Origin: Sphingomonas sp.
Lineage (GTDB): Bacteria > Pseudomonadota > Alphaproteobacteria > Sphingomonadales > Sphingomonadaceae
Assembly: GCA_017849555.1 (NCBI GenBank)
Contig: JAFIGU010000082.1
Location: forward strand, 1-52,076
Length of the DNA stretch: 52,076 nt
Direction: 5' to 3'
This document shows positions 29,558 through 37,924 of the stretch, in pieces. Position numbers and translations under genes: made by a program. How positions within the stretch are numbered: position 1 is the stretch's first letter; every line of letters starts with the position of its first letter. Under the pieces are notes generated by a model. The model saw only the letters and a program-made list of their open reading frames with translations. It was not told the origin of the DNA and did no database searches.

Positions 29558-30334
29558 ATGAGCAGCGCAGAAGGCACGCCCGTCTGGTTCGAGCTGATCA
29601 CGCCCGATCAGGACGCAGCGCGGGATTTCTACACCAAGGTCGCCGGCTGGACGGTCGCCGAATCGGCGATGCCCGAACATGGCGGCTATCGCCTCGCCAG
29701 CGCACCCGACGGTGCGCAGGTCGCCGGGCTGATGAAGCCGCCGCCCGGCCTCACCACCTTCGGCTGGACGCTCTATTTCGCCACCGCCGATGTCGACGCA
29801 GCGGCGGGGCGGGTCAAGGAACTCGGCGGCGCGGTGCTTTTCGGGCCGATGGACATCCCGCATGTCGGGCGCTTCGCGACCGTCGCCGATCCGCAGGGCA
29901 TCGTCTTCAACCTGCTGACCGGCTCCAGCCCCGAAGGTTCGCACGCCTTCGCCGCCGCCCCCGGCGCGCTCGGCCACGGCGTGTGGATCGAGCTCGCCAC
30001 GCCGGACCCCGACGGCGCCTTTGCCTTTTACGGCAAGATGTTCGGCTGGGAGAAGGCCGGCGCGATGCCGATGGGCGAAGCGGGTGATTATGCCTTCATC
30101 GGCAAGGGCGCGGATTTCCGCCCCGGCGCGGTGATGTCGAGCACCACCACCGGCGCCCCGGCGCGGTGGAACTGGTACGTCCATGTCGCCGATATCGACG
30201 CGGCGATCGCCGCCGCCAAGGCGCATGGCGGCGCGCTGCTGCAGGGGCCGGACCAGATTCCGGGCGGCGATTATTCGGCCAATGTCGCCGATGCGCAGGG
30301 ATGCCAGCTCGGGCTGGTCGGCCCGCGCAAATGA
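29558..30334 (+). CDS. VOC family protein with two repeated domains
   Basis: The 258-residue protein has two VOC modules. The first starts TPVWFELITPDQDAARDFYTKVAGW, the second GHGVWIELATPDPDGAFAFYGKMFGWE near residue 140. Each half keeps the W..L.T.D...A..FY..V.GW pattern and ends with an ADPQG or ADAQGC stretch. The family includes hydroxylases, glyoxalases and 27-kDa antigen-like proteins; the substrate is unknown. It starts ATG at 29558 after AAGGAGG, 11 bases downstream of the DUF1428 gene. Confidence 0.92.
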   Translation: MSSAEGTPVWFELITPDQDAARDFYTKVAGWTVAESAMPEHGGYRLASAPDGAQVAGLMKPPPGLTTFGWTLYFATADVDAAAGRVKELGGAVLFGPMDIPHVGRFATVADPQGIVFNLLTGSSPEGSHAFAAAPGALGHGVWIELATPDPDGAFAFYGKMFGWEKAGAMPMGEAGDYAFIGKGADFRPGAVMSSTTTGAPARWNWYVHVADIDAAIAAAKAHGGALLQGPDQIPGGDYSANVADAQGCQLGLVGPRK

Positions 30335-30355
30335 TGCGCGAATGACGGGAGAGCG

Positions 30356-30853
30356 ATGATGATCAAGATGCGTACCTGCCTGTGGTTCGACCACGGCAAA
30401 GCCCGCGAGGCGGCCGAATTCTACGCCCGCACCTTCCCCGACAGCCATGTCGAGACGGTCGACAAGGCGCCATCGGACTATCCCGGCGGCAGCGCGGGCA
30501 ACGAGCTGACGGTGCTGTTCACCGTGCTCGGCCAGCCCTTCATGGGGCTCAACGGCGGCCCCAATTTCACGCCCAATGAGGCGGTCAGCTTCCAGGTCTA
30601 TACCGAGACGCAGGAGGAGACCGATCGCTATTGGAATGCGATCGTCGCCAACGGCGGCGCGGAGAGCGCATGCGGCTGGTGCAGGGATCGCTGGGGCTTT
30701 TCGTGGCAGATCACCCCGCGCGCGCTGATGGAGGCGATGAGCAGCCCCGATCCGGCGACGTCGAAGCGCGTGTTCGAGGCGATGATGACGATGAAGAAGA
30801 TCGACATCGCCACGATCGAACGCGCCCGCGACGGCGCGGCGGTGACGGCATGA
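30356..30853 (+). CDS. PhnB-like VOC protein (3-demethylubiquinone methyltransferase-type fold)
   Basis: The 165-residue protein has the PF06983 layout: RTCLWFDHGKAREAAEFYARTFPDS at the start, GQPFMGLNGGPNF in the middle, and CGWCRDRWGFSWQITPRAL at the end, where WCxDxxGxSWQ is diagnostic. The name is historical and no methyl-transfer activity is implied. The start is ATG at 30356 (a second in-frame ATG is at 30359). Its stop overlaps the next start in ATGA. Confidence 0.92.
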   Translation: MMIKMRTCLWFDHGKAREAAEFYARTFPDSHVETVDKAPSDYPGGSAGNELTVLFTVLGQPFMGLNGGPNFTPNEAVSFQVYTETQEETDRYWNAIVANGGAESACGWCRDRWGFSWQITPRALMEAMSSPDPATSKRVFEAMMTMKKIDIATIERARDGAAVTA

Positions 30854-31332
30854 GCGCGGTCGACAGCGAGCTGGCGATCGAGCGCACCCTCGATGCGCCG
30901 CGCGACGCGGTATGGCGCGCGATGACCGATCATATCGCCGAATGGTGGTGCCCGCGCCCGTGGACGACCGAGGTCATCGCGCTCGACTGGCGCTCGGGCG
31001 GCCGCTTCAACCTCGCGATGCACGGCCCCGACGGCGAGGTCCACGGCGGCGACGGGATGCTGCTGGAGGTGGCGCCGGGCGAGCGGATCGTCTTCACCAA
31101 TGCGCTGGGCAAGGACTGGCAGCCGCAGGCCGCGCGGCCGATGGCGATCGTCGGGATGTTCACGCTCGCCGACGCGCCGGACGGACGCACGCTCTATCGC
31201 GCCAGCGCACGACATTGGAACGAGGCCGACGCCATGAAGCATGACGAGATGGGGTTCGCCCAGGGCTGGGGGATCTGCGCCGATCAGCTCGAACAGGTCG
31301 CGCGCCGGCTGAAGGAGACCGCCGATGCGTAG
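30850..31332 (+). CDS. SRPBCC (AHSA1-like) protein
   Basis: The 160-residue protein fits the START-like/AHSA1 family: ELAIERTLDAPRDAVWRAMTD begins the first strand-helix, WWCPRPWTTEVIALDWRSGGRFNLAM and GMLLEVAPGERIVFTNA follow, and the long C-terminal helix ends QGWGICADQLEQVARRL. Such proteins bind hydrophobic ligands or Hsp90 in eukaryotes; the bacterial ligand is unknown. It overlaps the previous gene in ATGA and the next by eight bases. Confidence 0.92.
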   Translation: MSAVDSELAIERTLDAPRDAVWRAMTDHIAEWWCPRPWTTEVIALDWRSGGRFNLAMHGPDGEVHGGDGMLLEVAPGERIVFTNALGKDWQPQAARPMAIVGMFTLADAPDGRTLYRASARHWNEADAMKHDEMGFAQGWGICADQLEQVARRLKETADA

Positions 31333-31984
31333 GATCACCGGCGGCGTCTTCCAGTCGCTCGACGGCGTGATTCAGGCGCCGGGCGGCCCGACCGAGGACT
31401 GGACCGGCGGGTTCACGCTCGGCGGCTGGTCCGCGACCTTCTGGGACGATGCGATGGGCGCGGCGATGGGCGGGCTGTTCAGCGGCGCGTTCGATCTGCT
31501 GCTGGGGCGCAAGACCTGGGAGATCTTCGCCGCGCATTGGCCCTATGTCGGCGCCGACAACCCGATGGGCGCGCTGTTCGACGGCGTGAACAAATATGTC
31601 GTGACCCGCGGCAACGATCCGCTCGAATGGCAGAACAGCCACCGTGTCGGCAGCATCGACGAGATCGCACGGCTCAAGCAGGGCGACGGCCCCGAATTGC
31701 TCATCCAGGGCAGCAGCACGCTCTATCCCGCGCTGTTCGCCGCCGGGCTGGTCGACCGGCTGTTCGTGATGACCTTCCCGGTGGTGCTGGGATCGGGCAA
31801 AAGATTGTTCGGCGCGGGCACCCCGCCCTTCGCGCTCAAGCTGATCGAGCAAAGCGTCTCGACCACCGGGGTGACGATCGCCACCTATGAGCCCGACGGC
31901 GCGGTGCCGATCGGCGACTTCCAGCTCGACGCGCCGAGCCCGCGCGAAAAGGCGCGGCAGGAGCGGATGAAGCGGGAGGGATAG
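31325..31984 (+). CDS. Dihydrofolate reductase-family (RibD C-terminal-like) protein
   Basis: The 219-residue protein matches the RibD_C/dihydrofolate-reductase-like fold: ITGGVFQSLDGVIQAPGGPTEDW at the start, FDLLLGRKTWEIFAAHWP, KYVVTRGNDPLEWQNSHRV, ELLIQGSSTLYPALFAAGLVDRLFVMTFPVVLGSGKRLF. It should bind NADPH, and probably is not a true folate enzyme. It is the last gene of the operon and overlaps the SRPBCC gene by eight bases. Hairpins follow downstream. Confidence 0.93.
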   Translation: MRRITGGVFQSLDGVIQAPGGPTEDWTGGFTLGGWSATFWDDAMGAAMGGLFSGAFDLLLGRKTWEIFAAHWPYVGADNPMGALFDGVNKYVVTRGNDPLEWQNSHRVGSIDEIARLKQGDGPELLIQGSSTLYPALFAAGLVDRLFVMTFPVVLGSGKRLFGAGTPPFALKLIEQSVSTTGVTIATYEPDGAVPIGDFQLDAPSPREKARQERMKREG

Positions 31985-32040
31985 GTTCCCCCCATTGGAT
32001 CGGGCAGGCAAAGTTCACGAAGTTCACACGAGCGAACGAC

Positions 32041-32128
32041 AGGGCAATAGCGTCGCACAAGCAAGATTGCCCTGATATCGCAAGATGTTACCCTAGCCCC
32101 GTCACCCCGGCTCAGGGCCGGGTGACGG
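32041..32128. terminator. Pair of hairpins between convergent genes
   Basis: AGGGCAAT (32041-32048) pairs with ATTGCCCT (32066-32073), and CCGTCACC-CCGGC (from 32099) pairs with GCCGGGTGACGG (to about 32128). Upstream, AAGTTCACGAAGTTCACAC at about 32010-32030 is a short direct repeat. Together they separate the operon end from the convergent J-domain gene. Neither hairpin has a strong T run. Confidence 0.45.
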
Positions 32129-32139
32129 GAAGGATCCAC

Positions 32140-32751
32140 TCAGGCAAACGCCGGCGCGCGGCGCAGCTGCTGATAGGCCGCGATCACCTTCGCCAGCGTG
32201 CCTTCGTGGCTGCGGTCGCCCCCGTTGCGATCGGGGTGATAGCGGCGCACCAGCTCCGAATAGCGCCGCCGCAACGCCGAGCGATCGGCATCCGGCTCCA
32301 GCCCCAGCACCTTGAGGCTGGCGCGATCCTGCCCCGACAAGGGCTTGCCGTCCTTGCGCTCCGACGCCGCCCCCGGCGCGCGCGCATAACGCGCACCGAT
32401 CGCATCGAGCGGGTCGGCGAAATCGGCCCAGCGCGGCCCCGGATCGGTGCCGCCACGCGCAAAGGGTCGCGATTCGCGTTCCCACCCCGCGGTCGGGCGC
32501 TGCGCGGCGTGGATTTCGTCGGCGGTCATCCCGTCGAAATAATTATAGCCCGCGTTGAACGCGCGGACGTGATCGAGGCAGAACCAGCGAAACGCCGGCG
32601 GCCCCTCGCCGCGGTCGCCCGGCCCTTCGAGCGGCGGCGCGCGAAATTCTCCCGCCTCGCCGCAGCCCGGCGCCGCGCACGGGCGGTCGCCGGCAATACG
32701 CCCGTGGAAGCGCGTGTTCGGCCGATCCTTTCGCTCCACCCTTTCCACCAC
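32140..32751 (-). CDS. J-domain protein (C-terminal DnaJ domain)
   Basis: The 203-residue protein has a C-terminal J domain at about residues 140-195 with the HPD motif at 172-174 (RRYHPDRNGGDRS). The N-terminal half has a Cys/His-containing region (CAAPGCGEAGEFRAP and FCLDHVRAFNAGYNYFDGMTADEI) typical of the alphaproteobacterial J-domain proteins encoded next to bolA and cobS. It probably stimulates DnaK ATPase; the client is unknown. The GTG at 32751 is 31 bases from the divergent bolA start. Confidence 0.92.
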   Translation of the reverse strand: MVERVERKDRPNTRFHGRIAGDRPCAAPGCGEAGEFRAPPLEGPGDRGEGPPAFRWFCLDHVRAFNAGYNYFDGMTADEIHAAQRPTAGWERESRPFARGGTDPGPRWADFADPLDAIGARYARAPGAASERKDGKPLSGQDRASLKVLGLEPDADRSALRRRYSELVRRYHPDRNGGDRSHEGTLAKVIAAYQQLRRAPAFA

Positions 32752-32782
32752 CTTTCCGGCAAAAGCCCGTTATATAGGCGCG

Positions 32783-33073
32783 ATGAACCAGATCGCCACC
32801 GGCCCCGTCGAACGGGAAATCACCACTCGCCTGACCGAAACGCTCAGCCCGACGCGGCTCGAGGTGATCAACGAGAGCGCGCAGCATCGCGGGCATCTCG
32901 GCGATGACGGATCGGGCGAAAGCCACTTCCGCGTCGTGGTGGAAAGCGCCGCCTTCGCGGGCAAGTCGCGGGTCGAGCGGCAGCGGCTGGTCAATCGCGC
33001 GCTCGACGAATTGCTGCGCGAGAAGATCCACGCGCTCGCGATCCGCGCCACGGCGCCCGGCGAGCCGGCGTGA
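32783..33073 (+). CDS. bolA: BolA family protein
   Basis: The 96-residue protein has the BolA fold with ITTRLTETLSPTRLEVINESAQHRGHLG and HFRVVVESAAFAGKSRVERQRLVN RALDEL-like residues. The conserved histidine in HFRVV and the loop His are the ligands used with monothiol glutaredoxin in [2Fe-2S] handling. The start ATG at 32783 diverges from the J-domain gene. The stop overlaps the Nudix GTG start. Role in iron-sulfur homeostasis or as a transcription factor is inferred. Confidence 0.93.
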   Translation: MNQIATGPVEREITTRLTETLSPTRLEVINESAQHRGHLGDDGSGESHFRVVVESAAFAGKSRVERQRLVNRALDELLREKIHALAIRATAPGEPA

Positions 33074-33516
33074 GGGCACAGCGCCCCGCCGCGCGCATAC
33101 TGCTGGTCGATGCCGCAGGGCGCGCCTTGCTGTTCCGATTCGACACCGGCGACGAGCGCCCGCCCTTCTGGTGCACGCCCGGCGGGGCGGTCGATCCCGG
33201 CGAAAGCTATGCCGCGGCGGCGCGCCGCGAATTGCTTGAGGAAACCGGGATCGATCGCGATCCGGGGCCCGAAGTCGCGCAACGCACCGTCGAATTCCTC
33301 ACGATCGAGCGGGTCGAGGTGGTGGCGGACGAACGCTGGTTCCGCATCGATATCGCCGGTGCCGAGGTCGATTCGTCGCGCCACACCGCGCTCGAACGCC
33401 GGGTGATGACCGAGTGGCGCTGGTTCGCGCGCGACGAAATCGCCGGCTGGCCGGAGAAAATATATCCCGAGGATCTGGTCGCGATGCTCGACGCGACCGA
33501 TCCGGTCACCTCGTAA
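33070..33516 (+). CDS. Nudix hydrolase
   Basis: The 148-residue protein has the Nudix box GGAVDPGESYAAAARRELLEETGI at about residues 38-61, which fits GX5EX7REUXEEXGU. The preceding FWCTPGG supports an ADP-ribose or nucleoside diphosphate pyrophosphatase activity, but the substrate is not predicted. The start is GTG at 33070, overlapping the bolA stop in GTGA, so it is translationally coupled to bolA. A palindromic repeat follows six bases after the stop. Confidence 0.93.
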   Translation: MRAQRPAARILLVDAAGRALLFRFDTGDERPPFWCTPGGAVDPGESYAAAARRELLEETGIDRDPGPEVAQRTVEFLTIERVEVVADERWFRIDIAGAEVDSSRHTALERRVMTEWRWFARDEIAGWPEKIYPEDLVAMLDATDPVTS

Positions 33517-33521
33517 ACCCC

Positions 33522-33615
33522 CGTCATCCCCGCGAAGGCGGGGATCCATTCGCGCAGGTCGGGGAAAGAGCCGCACCGCCAGCCAGAGTGGATTCCCGCC
33601 TGCGCGGGAATGACG
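33522..33615. repeat. Palindromic repeat, family D, copy 1
   Basis: CGTCATCCCCGCGAAGGCGG opens and GCCTGCGCGGGAATGACG closes a 94-bp inverted repeat with a spacer containing AGAGCCGCACCG. A related copy with CCCCGCGAAGGCGGGG arms is at 40785-40874. It sits between the Nudix stop (33516) and the methyltransferase stop (33623), convergent genes. Confidence 0.88.
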
Positions 33616-33622
33616 AGGGACT

Positions 33623-34495
33623 CTACCCCCGCGACCAGCGTGCCCAGATCGCGGTCGGCAAGGTGAGCCCCCGCGCTTCCTCGCGCACGCCGAGCTCGCC
33701 CGCCTCGACCACCCCGGGCAGGTCGACGAACGCCTGGCGCAGCATCTCGCCGATCGCCAGCGCCGACATGCGCACCGCGTAAACCGTGAGGAACAGATAG
33801 CGCGAATCGGCATCGAGCAACTGCCGGCAATCGGCGATCAGCCCGGGAAGCTGCTCCTCCAGCCGCCACACTTCGCCCGCGGGCCCGCGGCCATATTTGG
33901 GCGGATCGAGCAGGATGCCGTCATAACGCCGCCCGCGCCGCACCTCGCGCGCGACGAACTTCGCCGCATCGTCGACGATCCAGCGCACTGGCGCATCGGC
34001 CAATCCCGACAGCATCGCATTGCCGCGCGCCGCCTCGACCGATTTCTTCGAGGCATCGACATGCACCATCCGCGCGCCGATCGAGGACAGGGCCAAAGTG
34101 CCGACGCCGGTGTAGCCGAACAGGTTAAGGCACTCCGGGTCCTTCGCCCCGGCGAGGTGCTCGCGCATCCAGCCCCATACCGGCGCCATATCGGGGAAGA
34201 AGCCGAGGTGGCGGAACGGGGTGGTTTGCGCGGTGAAGCGCACCTGCTGCCAGCTTAGCGGCCAGCCGTCATGCGGCACCGGCTCGGCGAAGCGCCACTG
34301 GCCGCCGCCGTCCTCGTCGCTGCCGGGGACGAATTCGCCGTGCGCGCGCCAGTCCGCCGTCGCCGGCGCCCATAATGCCTGCGGCTCGGGGCGGATGAAG
34401 CGGAAGCGGCCGTAGCGCTCGAGCTTGCGGCCATTGCCCGAATCGACCAGCCCGTAATCGGCCCAGGGCTCTCCGATCAGCGTATCGAGCTTCAC
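33623..34495 (-). CDS. SAM-dependent rRNA-type methyltransferase, RlmI-like
   Basis: The 290-residue protein resembles the catalytic part of RlmI/RlmK-like class I methyltransferases. The SAM-binding motif is CLNLFGYTGVGTLALSS at about 125-141, the acidic loop is VHVDASKKSVEAARGNA, and the catalytic-loop motif is ILLDPPKYGRGPAGEVWRL. The N-terminal PUA domain of RlmI is absent; instead a beta-rich N-terminus (PWADYGLVDSGNGRKLERYGRFRFIRPEPQA) is present. The start is GTG at 34495, four bases after thrC, so co-expression with thrC is likely. Confidence 0.9.
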   Translation of the reverse strand: MKLDTLIGEPWADYGLVDSGNGRKLERYGRFRFIRPEPQALWAPATADWRAHGEFVPGSDEDGGGQWRFAEPVPHDGWPLSWQQVRFTAQTTPFRHLGFFPDMAPVWGWMREHLAGAKDPECLNLFGYTGVGTLALSSIGARMVHVDASKKSVEAARGNAMLSGLADAPVRWIVDDAAKFVAREVRRGRRYDGILLDPPKYGRGPAGEVWRLEEQLPGLIADCRQLLDADSRYLFLTVYAVRMSALAIGEMLRQAFVDLPGVVEAGELGVREEARGLTLPTAIWARWSRG

Positions 34496-34499
34496 GCCG

Positions 34500-35894
34500 T
34501 CACCCGCGCGGGGTCGCCAGCCCGGCGATATAGTCGCTCACCGCGGCGAAGGTCGCATCGAGCGTGACGTAGCGCTCCTCGCGCTCGAACAGATCGCCGA
34601 CCCGCGCGGGGAGCGCCGGGCGCACGCCAGTCGCGCGCTCCACGGCGTCGCGGAACTTGGCGGGATGCGCGGTCGCCAGCGTGACCATCGGGACATGATC
34701 GGCCTGGCGCCGCGCGGCGCACAGGCCGATCGCGCTGTGCGGATCGATCACCTGCCCAGCATGCTCGCTCGCCCAGCGCATCGCCAGCGCCATATCGTCG
34801 ACATCGACCCGCTCGCTGGCGAACAGCCCCGCCGCGCCCTCGCGTTGCGCGTTGCTGAGCTGCATCGCCCGCGCGCTCTCGAAGCCGTGCATCTGCGCCG
34901 CCAGCGCGGCGCCGTCCCGCCCGCCGAGATCGAACAGCAATCGCTCGAAATTGGACGAGACCTGGATATCCATCGACGGCGTCGGGGTGGGGACGACGGT
35001 GCCGGTCGAATAATCGCCGCTGGAAAGCGCGCGGTGGAGGATATCGTTGACGTTGGTCGCGACGACCAATTTGGCGACCGGCAGCCCCATCTTCGCCGCG
35101 ACATAGCCCGCGAAGACGTCGCCGAAATTGCCGGTCGGCACGCTGAACGCCACCGCGCGGCCCGGCGCGCCGAGCCGCCCCGCCGCGTAGAAATAATAGA
35201 CCACCTGCGCCATCAGCCGCGCCCAGTTGATCGAATTGACCGCGGAGAGGTTGAAGCGCCCGGCGAAGGCAGGGTCGTTGAACATCGCCTTGACCAGCGC
35301 CTGCGCGGAATCGAAATCGCCGCGGATCGCGATGTTATGGACGTTGGGCGCGCCGACCGTGGTCATCTGGCGGCGCTGGACGTCGCTCACCCGCCCTTCG
35401 GGGTGGAGCATGAAGATATCGATCCCGGCGCGCCCGGCGACCGCATCGATCGCCGCCGACCCGGTATCGCCCGAGGTCGCGCCGACGATCGTGACATGCT
35501 TGTCGGACCCGGAGAGAAATTTCTCGAACAGCAATCCGAGCAATTGCAGCGCGACATCCTTGAACGCGAGCGTCGGACCGTGGAACAGTTCGAGCAGCCA
35601 CTGATCGTGATCGAGCTGGACCAACGGCGTCACCGCGGCATGCGCGAACCGGCCGTAAGCGGCGGTGCACAAGGCCTTGAGCTCGTCCGGCGTCAGGCTG
35701 TCGCCGACGAACGGGGTCATCACCGCGACCGCAGTATCGACATAGCTCAGCCCGGCGAGCGCGGCGATCTCGTCGCGCGAGAAGCTCGGCCAGGTCTCGG
35801 GAACGTAAAGGCCGCCGTCGGCCGCGAGGCCGGCGAGCGTCACGTCGCGGAAATCGAGCGCGGGCGCGGCGCCGCGGGTGGAGATATAGCGCAT
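34500..35894 (-). CDS. thrC: Threonine synthase
   Basis: ThrC converts O-phosphohomoserine to threonine with pyridoxal phosphate. The 464-residue protein starts MRYISTRGAAPALDFRDVTL and has the PLP lysine in HGPTLAFKDVALQLLG near residue 110, plus GATSGDTGSAAIDAV for phosphate binding. Length fits the proteobacterial type. I chose ATG at 35894; the frame is open to 36254 but that overlaps SURF1. It is the penultimate gene of the minus-strand cytochrome-oxidase run, a known linkage in alphaproteobacteria. Confidence 0.97.
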   Translation of the reverse strand: MRYISTRGAAPALDFRDVTLAGLAADGGLYVPETWPSFSRDEIAALAGLSYVDTAVAVMTPFVGDSLTPDELKALCTAAYGRFAHAAVTPLVQLDHDQWLLELFHGPTLAFKDVALQLLGLLFEKFLSGSDKHVTIVGATSGDTGSAAIDAVAGRAGIDIFMLHPEGRVSDVQRRQMTTVGAPNVHNIAIRGDFDSAQALVKAMFNDPAFAGRFNLSAVNSINWARLMAQVVYYFYAAGRLGAPGRAVAFSVPTGNFGDVFAGYVAAKMGLPVAKLVVATNVNDILHRALSSGDYSTGTVVPTPTPSMDIQVSSNFERLLFDLGGRDGAALAAQMHGFESARAMQLSNAQREGAAGLFASERVDVDDMALAMRWASEHAGQVIDPHSAIGLCAARRQADHVPMVTLATAHPAKFRDAVERATGVRPALPARVGDLFEREERYVTLDATFAAVSDYIAGLATPRG

Positions 35895-35905
35895 GAAGCG
35901 CGCGC

Positions 35906-36523
35906 CTAACGCCCCTCGCCCGCGCGGGCAATCCTTCGCCGAACCGCGAGGACATAGATCACCGCCGCGACCGCGGCGAAGAAGAACCATTGCATCGCAT
36001 AAGCGAAGTGATTGTTGGGGACGATGCCGACATCGGGCCGGCTGTTCGCTGCGAGCCCCGGCGCGGGCGTATCGGCGACGAGCACCAATTCGCGCGGGAC
36101 ATGGTTGAACAGCCCGGCGATCAGCGGGCGCGAATCGGGGGCGTGGCTGATCCAGCCCGAAACCCTGCCTCCGGTCCATTGCACTTTGGCATCGGGATCG
36201 TGGGTGGTGCCGAGCTGGACCTTCATCCCCGGCCCTTCCGCCCCGGTGCGGCAATTGGCGATCAGGCGATAGCCGGCATTGCCCGCCCCCGCGCGTTCGA
36301 TCGACGCGACCGACAGACAGAAACCGCTCGTGCGGCGGAACAGCAGCGAATCATCGGGAAAGCGCGGGAAGGCGATCGCCGGCCGCGTCGGATTGGCGGC
36401 AAGCTGCGCGAGCTGCGCCTCTTTCTCGGGCAGCCGGATCAGCAATTGCCACAGCCCGAGCGCGATCATCGCCGCCACCGCGAGCGCGACGACGATCGTC
36501 GGGACGACCGGCCAGCGCTTCAT
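35906..36523 (-). CDS. SURF1 family protein
   Basis: SURF1/Shy1 proteins assist assembly of cytochrome c oxidase by handling heme a. The 205-residue protein has two transmembrane helices, at about 8-27 (VVPTIVVALAVAAMIALGLWQL) and 178-198 (AMQWFFFAAVAAVIYVLAV), and the conserved GLWQLxRxxEKEA and NNHFAYAMQWF signatures. The middle region forms the periplasmic domain. It starts ATG at 36523, overlapping the DUF983 stop. Confidence 0.93.
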   Translation of the reverse strand: MKRWPVVPTIVVALAVAAMIALGLWQLLIRLPEKEAQLAQLAANPTRPAIAFPRFPDDSLLFRRTSGFCLSVASIERAGAGNAGYRLIANCRTGAEGPGMKVQLGTTHDPDAKVQWTGGRVSGWISHAPDSRPLIAGLFNHVPRELVLVADTPAPGLAANSRPDVGIVPNNHFAYAMQWFFFAAVAAVIYVLAVRRRIARAGEGR

Positions 36524-36972
36524 TGCTTCAACCGGCCTTCGCGCGCCGCGTTGCGATATTCGAGCGCGATCAGCCAGCCCTTGGCGAGCCTGAGGCTCAG
36601 CACCACCCCGGCGAGCGTCACCGGCGCCCAGATCAGCAATTGCACCCAGAGCGGCGGGCCGAGCGTCAGCTCCAGCGTCACCGCGCCAACCACCACCAGC
36701 GCGCCGAGGATCAGGGTGAGGAATGCCGCCGGCCCGTCGCCGACGTTGAACGCGGCATAATCGAGCCCGCAGGCGTGGCAGCGCTCGGCGAATCGCGTCC
36801 AGCCGGCGAAAAGGGTTTTCGCGCCGCAGCGCGGGCACAATCCCTTGAGCCCACAATCGAGCGGGCGCGGCAGGCCGGCTTCGGCCCCCGCGCCCGTCGC
36901 AACCGTATCGGTCGGGGCGTCGGGGCCGGCGGACGTATCCGCCCGGCCCGAACCCCGATCCGGCTCAGCCAC
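36520..36972 (-). CDS. DUF983 family membrane protein with zinc-ribbon-like motif
   Basis: The 150-residue protein has a disordered N-terminus, a CPRCGAKTLFAGWTRFAERCHACGLDY segment whose four cysteines look like a zinc ribbon, and two to three hydrophobic helices (FLTLILGALVVVGAVTLEL and WVQLLIWAPVTLAGVVLSL). DUF983 genes sit beside cytochrome-oxidase genes in many alphaproteobacteria but have no assigned function. I chose GTG at 36972, overlapping the ctaE stop by eight bases; a longer frame exists to 37005. Confidence 0.85.
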   Translation of the reverse strand: MAEPDRGSGRADTSAGPDAPTDTVATGAGAEAGLPRPLDCGLKGLCPRCGAKTLFAGWTRFAERCHACGLDYAAFNVGDGPAAFLTLILGALVVVGAVTLELTLGPPLWVQLLIWAPVTLAGVVLSLRLAKGWLIALEYRNAAREGRLKQ

Positions 36973-37891
36973 CGTGGACCGGCGCGCCCCAGCCGCCCCA
37001 CACATAGATGGCGACGAACAGGAACAGCCACCCCACGTCGACGAAATGCCAGTACCACGCCGCCGCTTCGAAGCCGAAATGCTGCCGCGGGGTGAAATCG
37101 CCCTTATAGGCGCGGATCAGGCAGACGATCAGGAAGATCGTGCCGATGATCACGTGGAAACCGTGGAACCCGGTCGCCATGAAGAAGGCCGCGCCATAGT
37201 TCAGCCCCTTGAAGGGGAAAGGCGCGTGAATGTATTCATAGGCCTGGATCGAGGTGAAGATCATGCCGAGCACGATCGTCAGCCACAGCCCCTTGAGCAC
37301 GCTGTCGCGGTTGCCGACGCCGATCAGCCCCCACAGCCCGGTCTTCTCGCCGCCGCGCTGATTGTGGATCAGCGCGTGGTGCGCCCAGGTCACCGTGGTG
37401 CCGCTGGTGAGCAGGATGAGGGTGTTGAGCAGCGGGAATTCGAAGGCGTCGATCACCTCGAGCCCCTTGGGCGGCCATTGCGCGGCGATCGCCGCGCCGC
37501 CCTCGACCGCATGTTCGACCTGCCCGTTGACGAAGCTGATCGCCGCCGGGAAGAGCGCGAAATCGAAATAGGCCCAGAACCAGCCGACGAAGAACATCAC
37601 CTCCGAGGCGATGAACAGGATCATCCCGTAGCGGAAATGGAGCTGCACCACCGGGGTGTGATCGCCGGCATGCGCTTCCTTGATCACGTTGCGCCACCAG
37701 CAGAACATCGTGAACAGCACCGCCACGAGCCCGGCGAAGAACAGGAAGCCGCCACCATTCGGCTTGCCGACATGCCCGCCGTGCATCCACATGATGCCGC
37801 CGGCCGCCATCGCGAGCGCCGAGAACGATCCGATCAACGGCCACGGATCGGGGGGCAGGATATGATAATCGTGGTTCTTGGCGCCGGCCAT
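36965..37891 (-). CDS. ctaE: Cytochrome c oxidase subunit III
   Basis: Subunit III (CoxC/CtaE) of the aa3-type terminal oxidase has seven transmembrane helices. The 308-residue protein begins MAGAKNHDYHILPPDPWPL and has SEVMFFVGWFWAYFDFALFPA, the conserved helix-III stretch with an essential Glu, and HAPFPFKGLNYGAAFFMATGFHGFHVIIGT near the C-terminus. It ends WHFVDVGWLFLFVAIYVWGG. It lies in a minus-strand operon with ctaG before and DUF983 after. Confidence 0.96.
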   Translation of the reverse strand: MAGAKNHDYHILPPDPWPLIGSFSALAMAAGGIMWMHGGHVGKPNGGGFLFFAGLVAVLFTMFCWWRNVIKEAHAGDHTPVVQLHFRYGMILFIASEVMFFVGWFWAYFDFALFPAAISFVNGQVEHAVEGGAAIAAQWPPKGLEVIDAFEFPLLNTLILLTSGTTVTWAHHALIHNQRGGEKTGLWGLIGVGNRDSVLKGLWLTIVLGMIFTSIQAYEYIHAPFPFKGLNYGAAFFMATGFHGFHVIIGTIFLIVCLIRAYKGDFTPRQHFGFEAAAWYWHFVDVGWLFLFVAIYVWGGWGAPVHGG

Positions 37892-37924
37892 TCGTCGCTT
37901 CCCTGTTCCTAAATTGGCTTTGCT

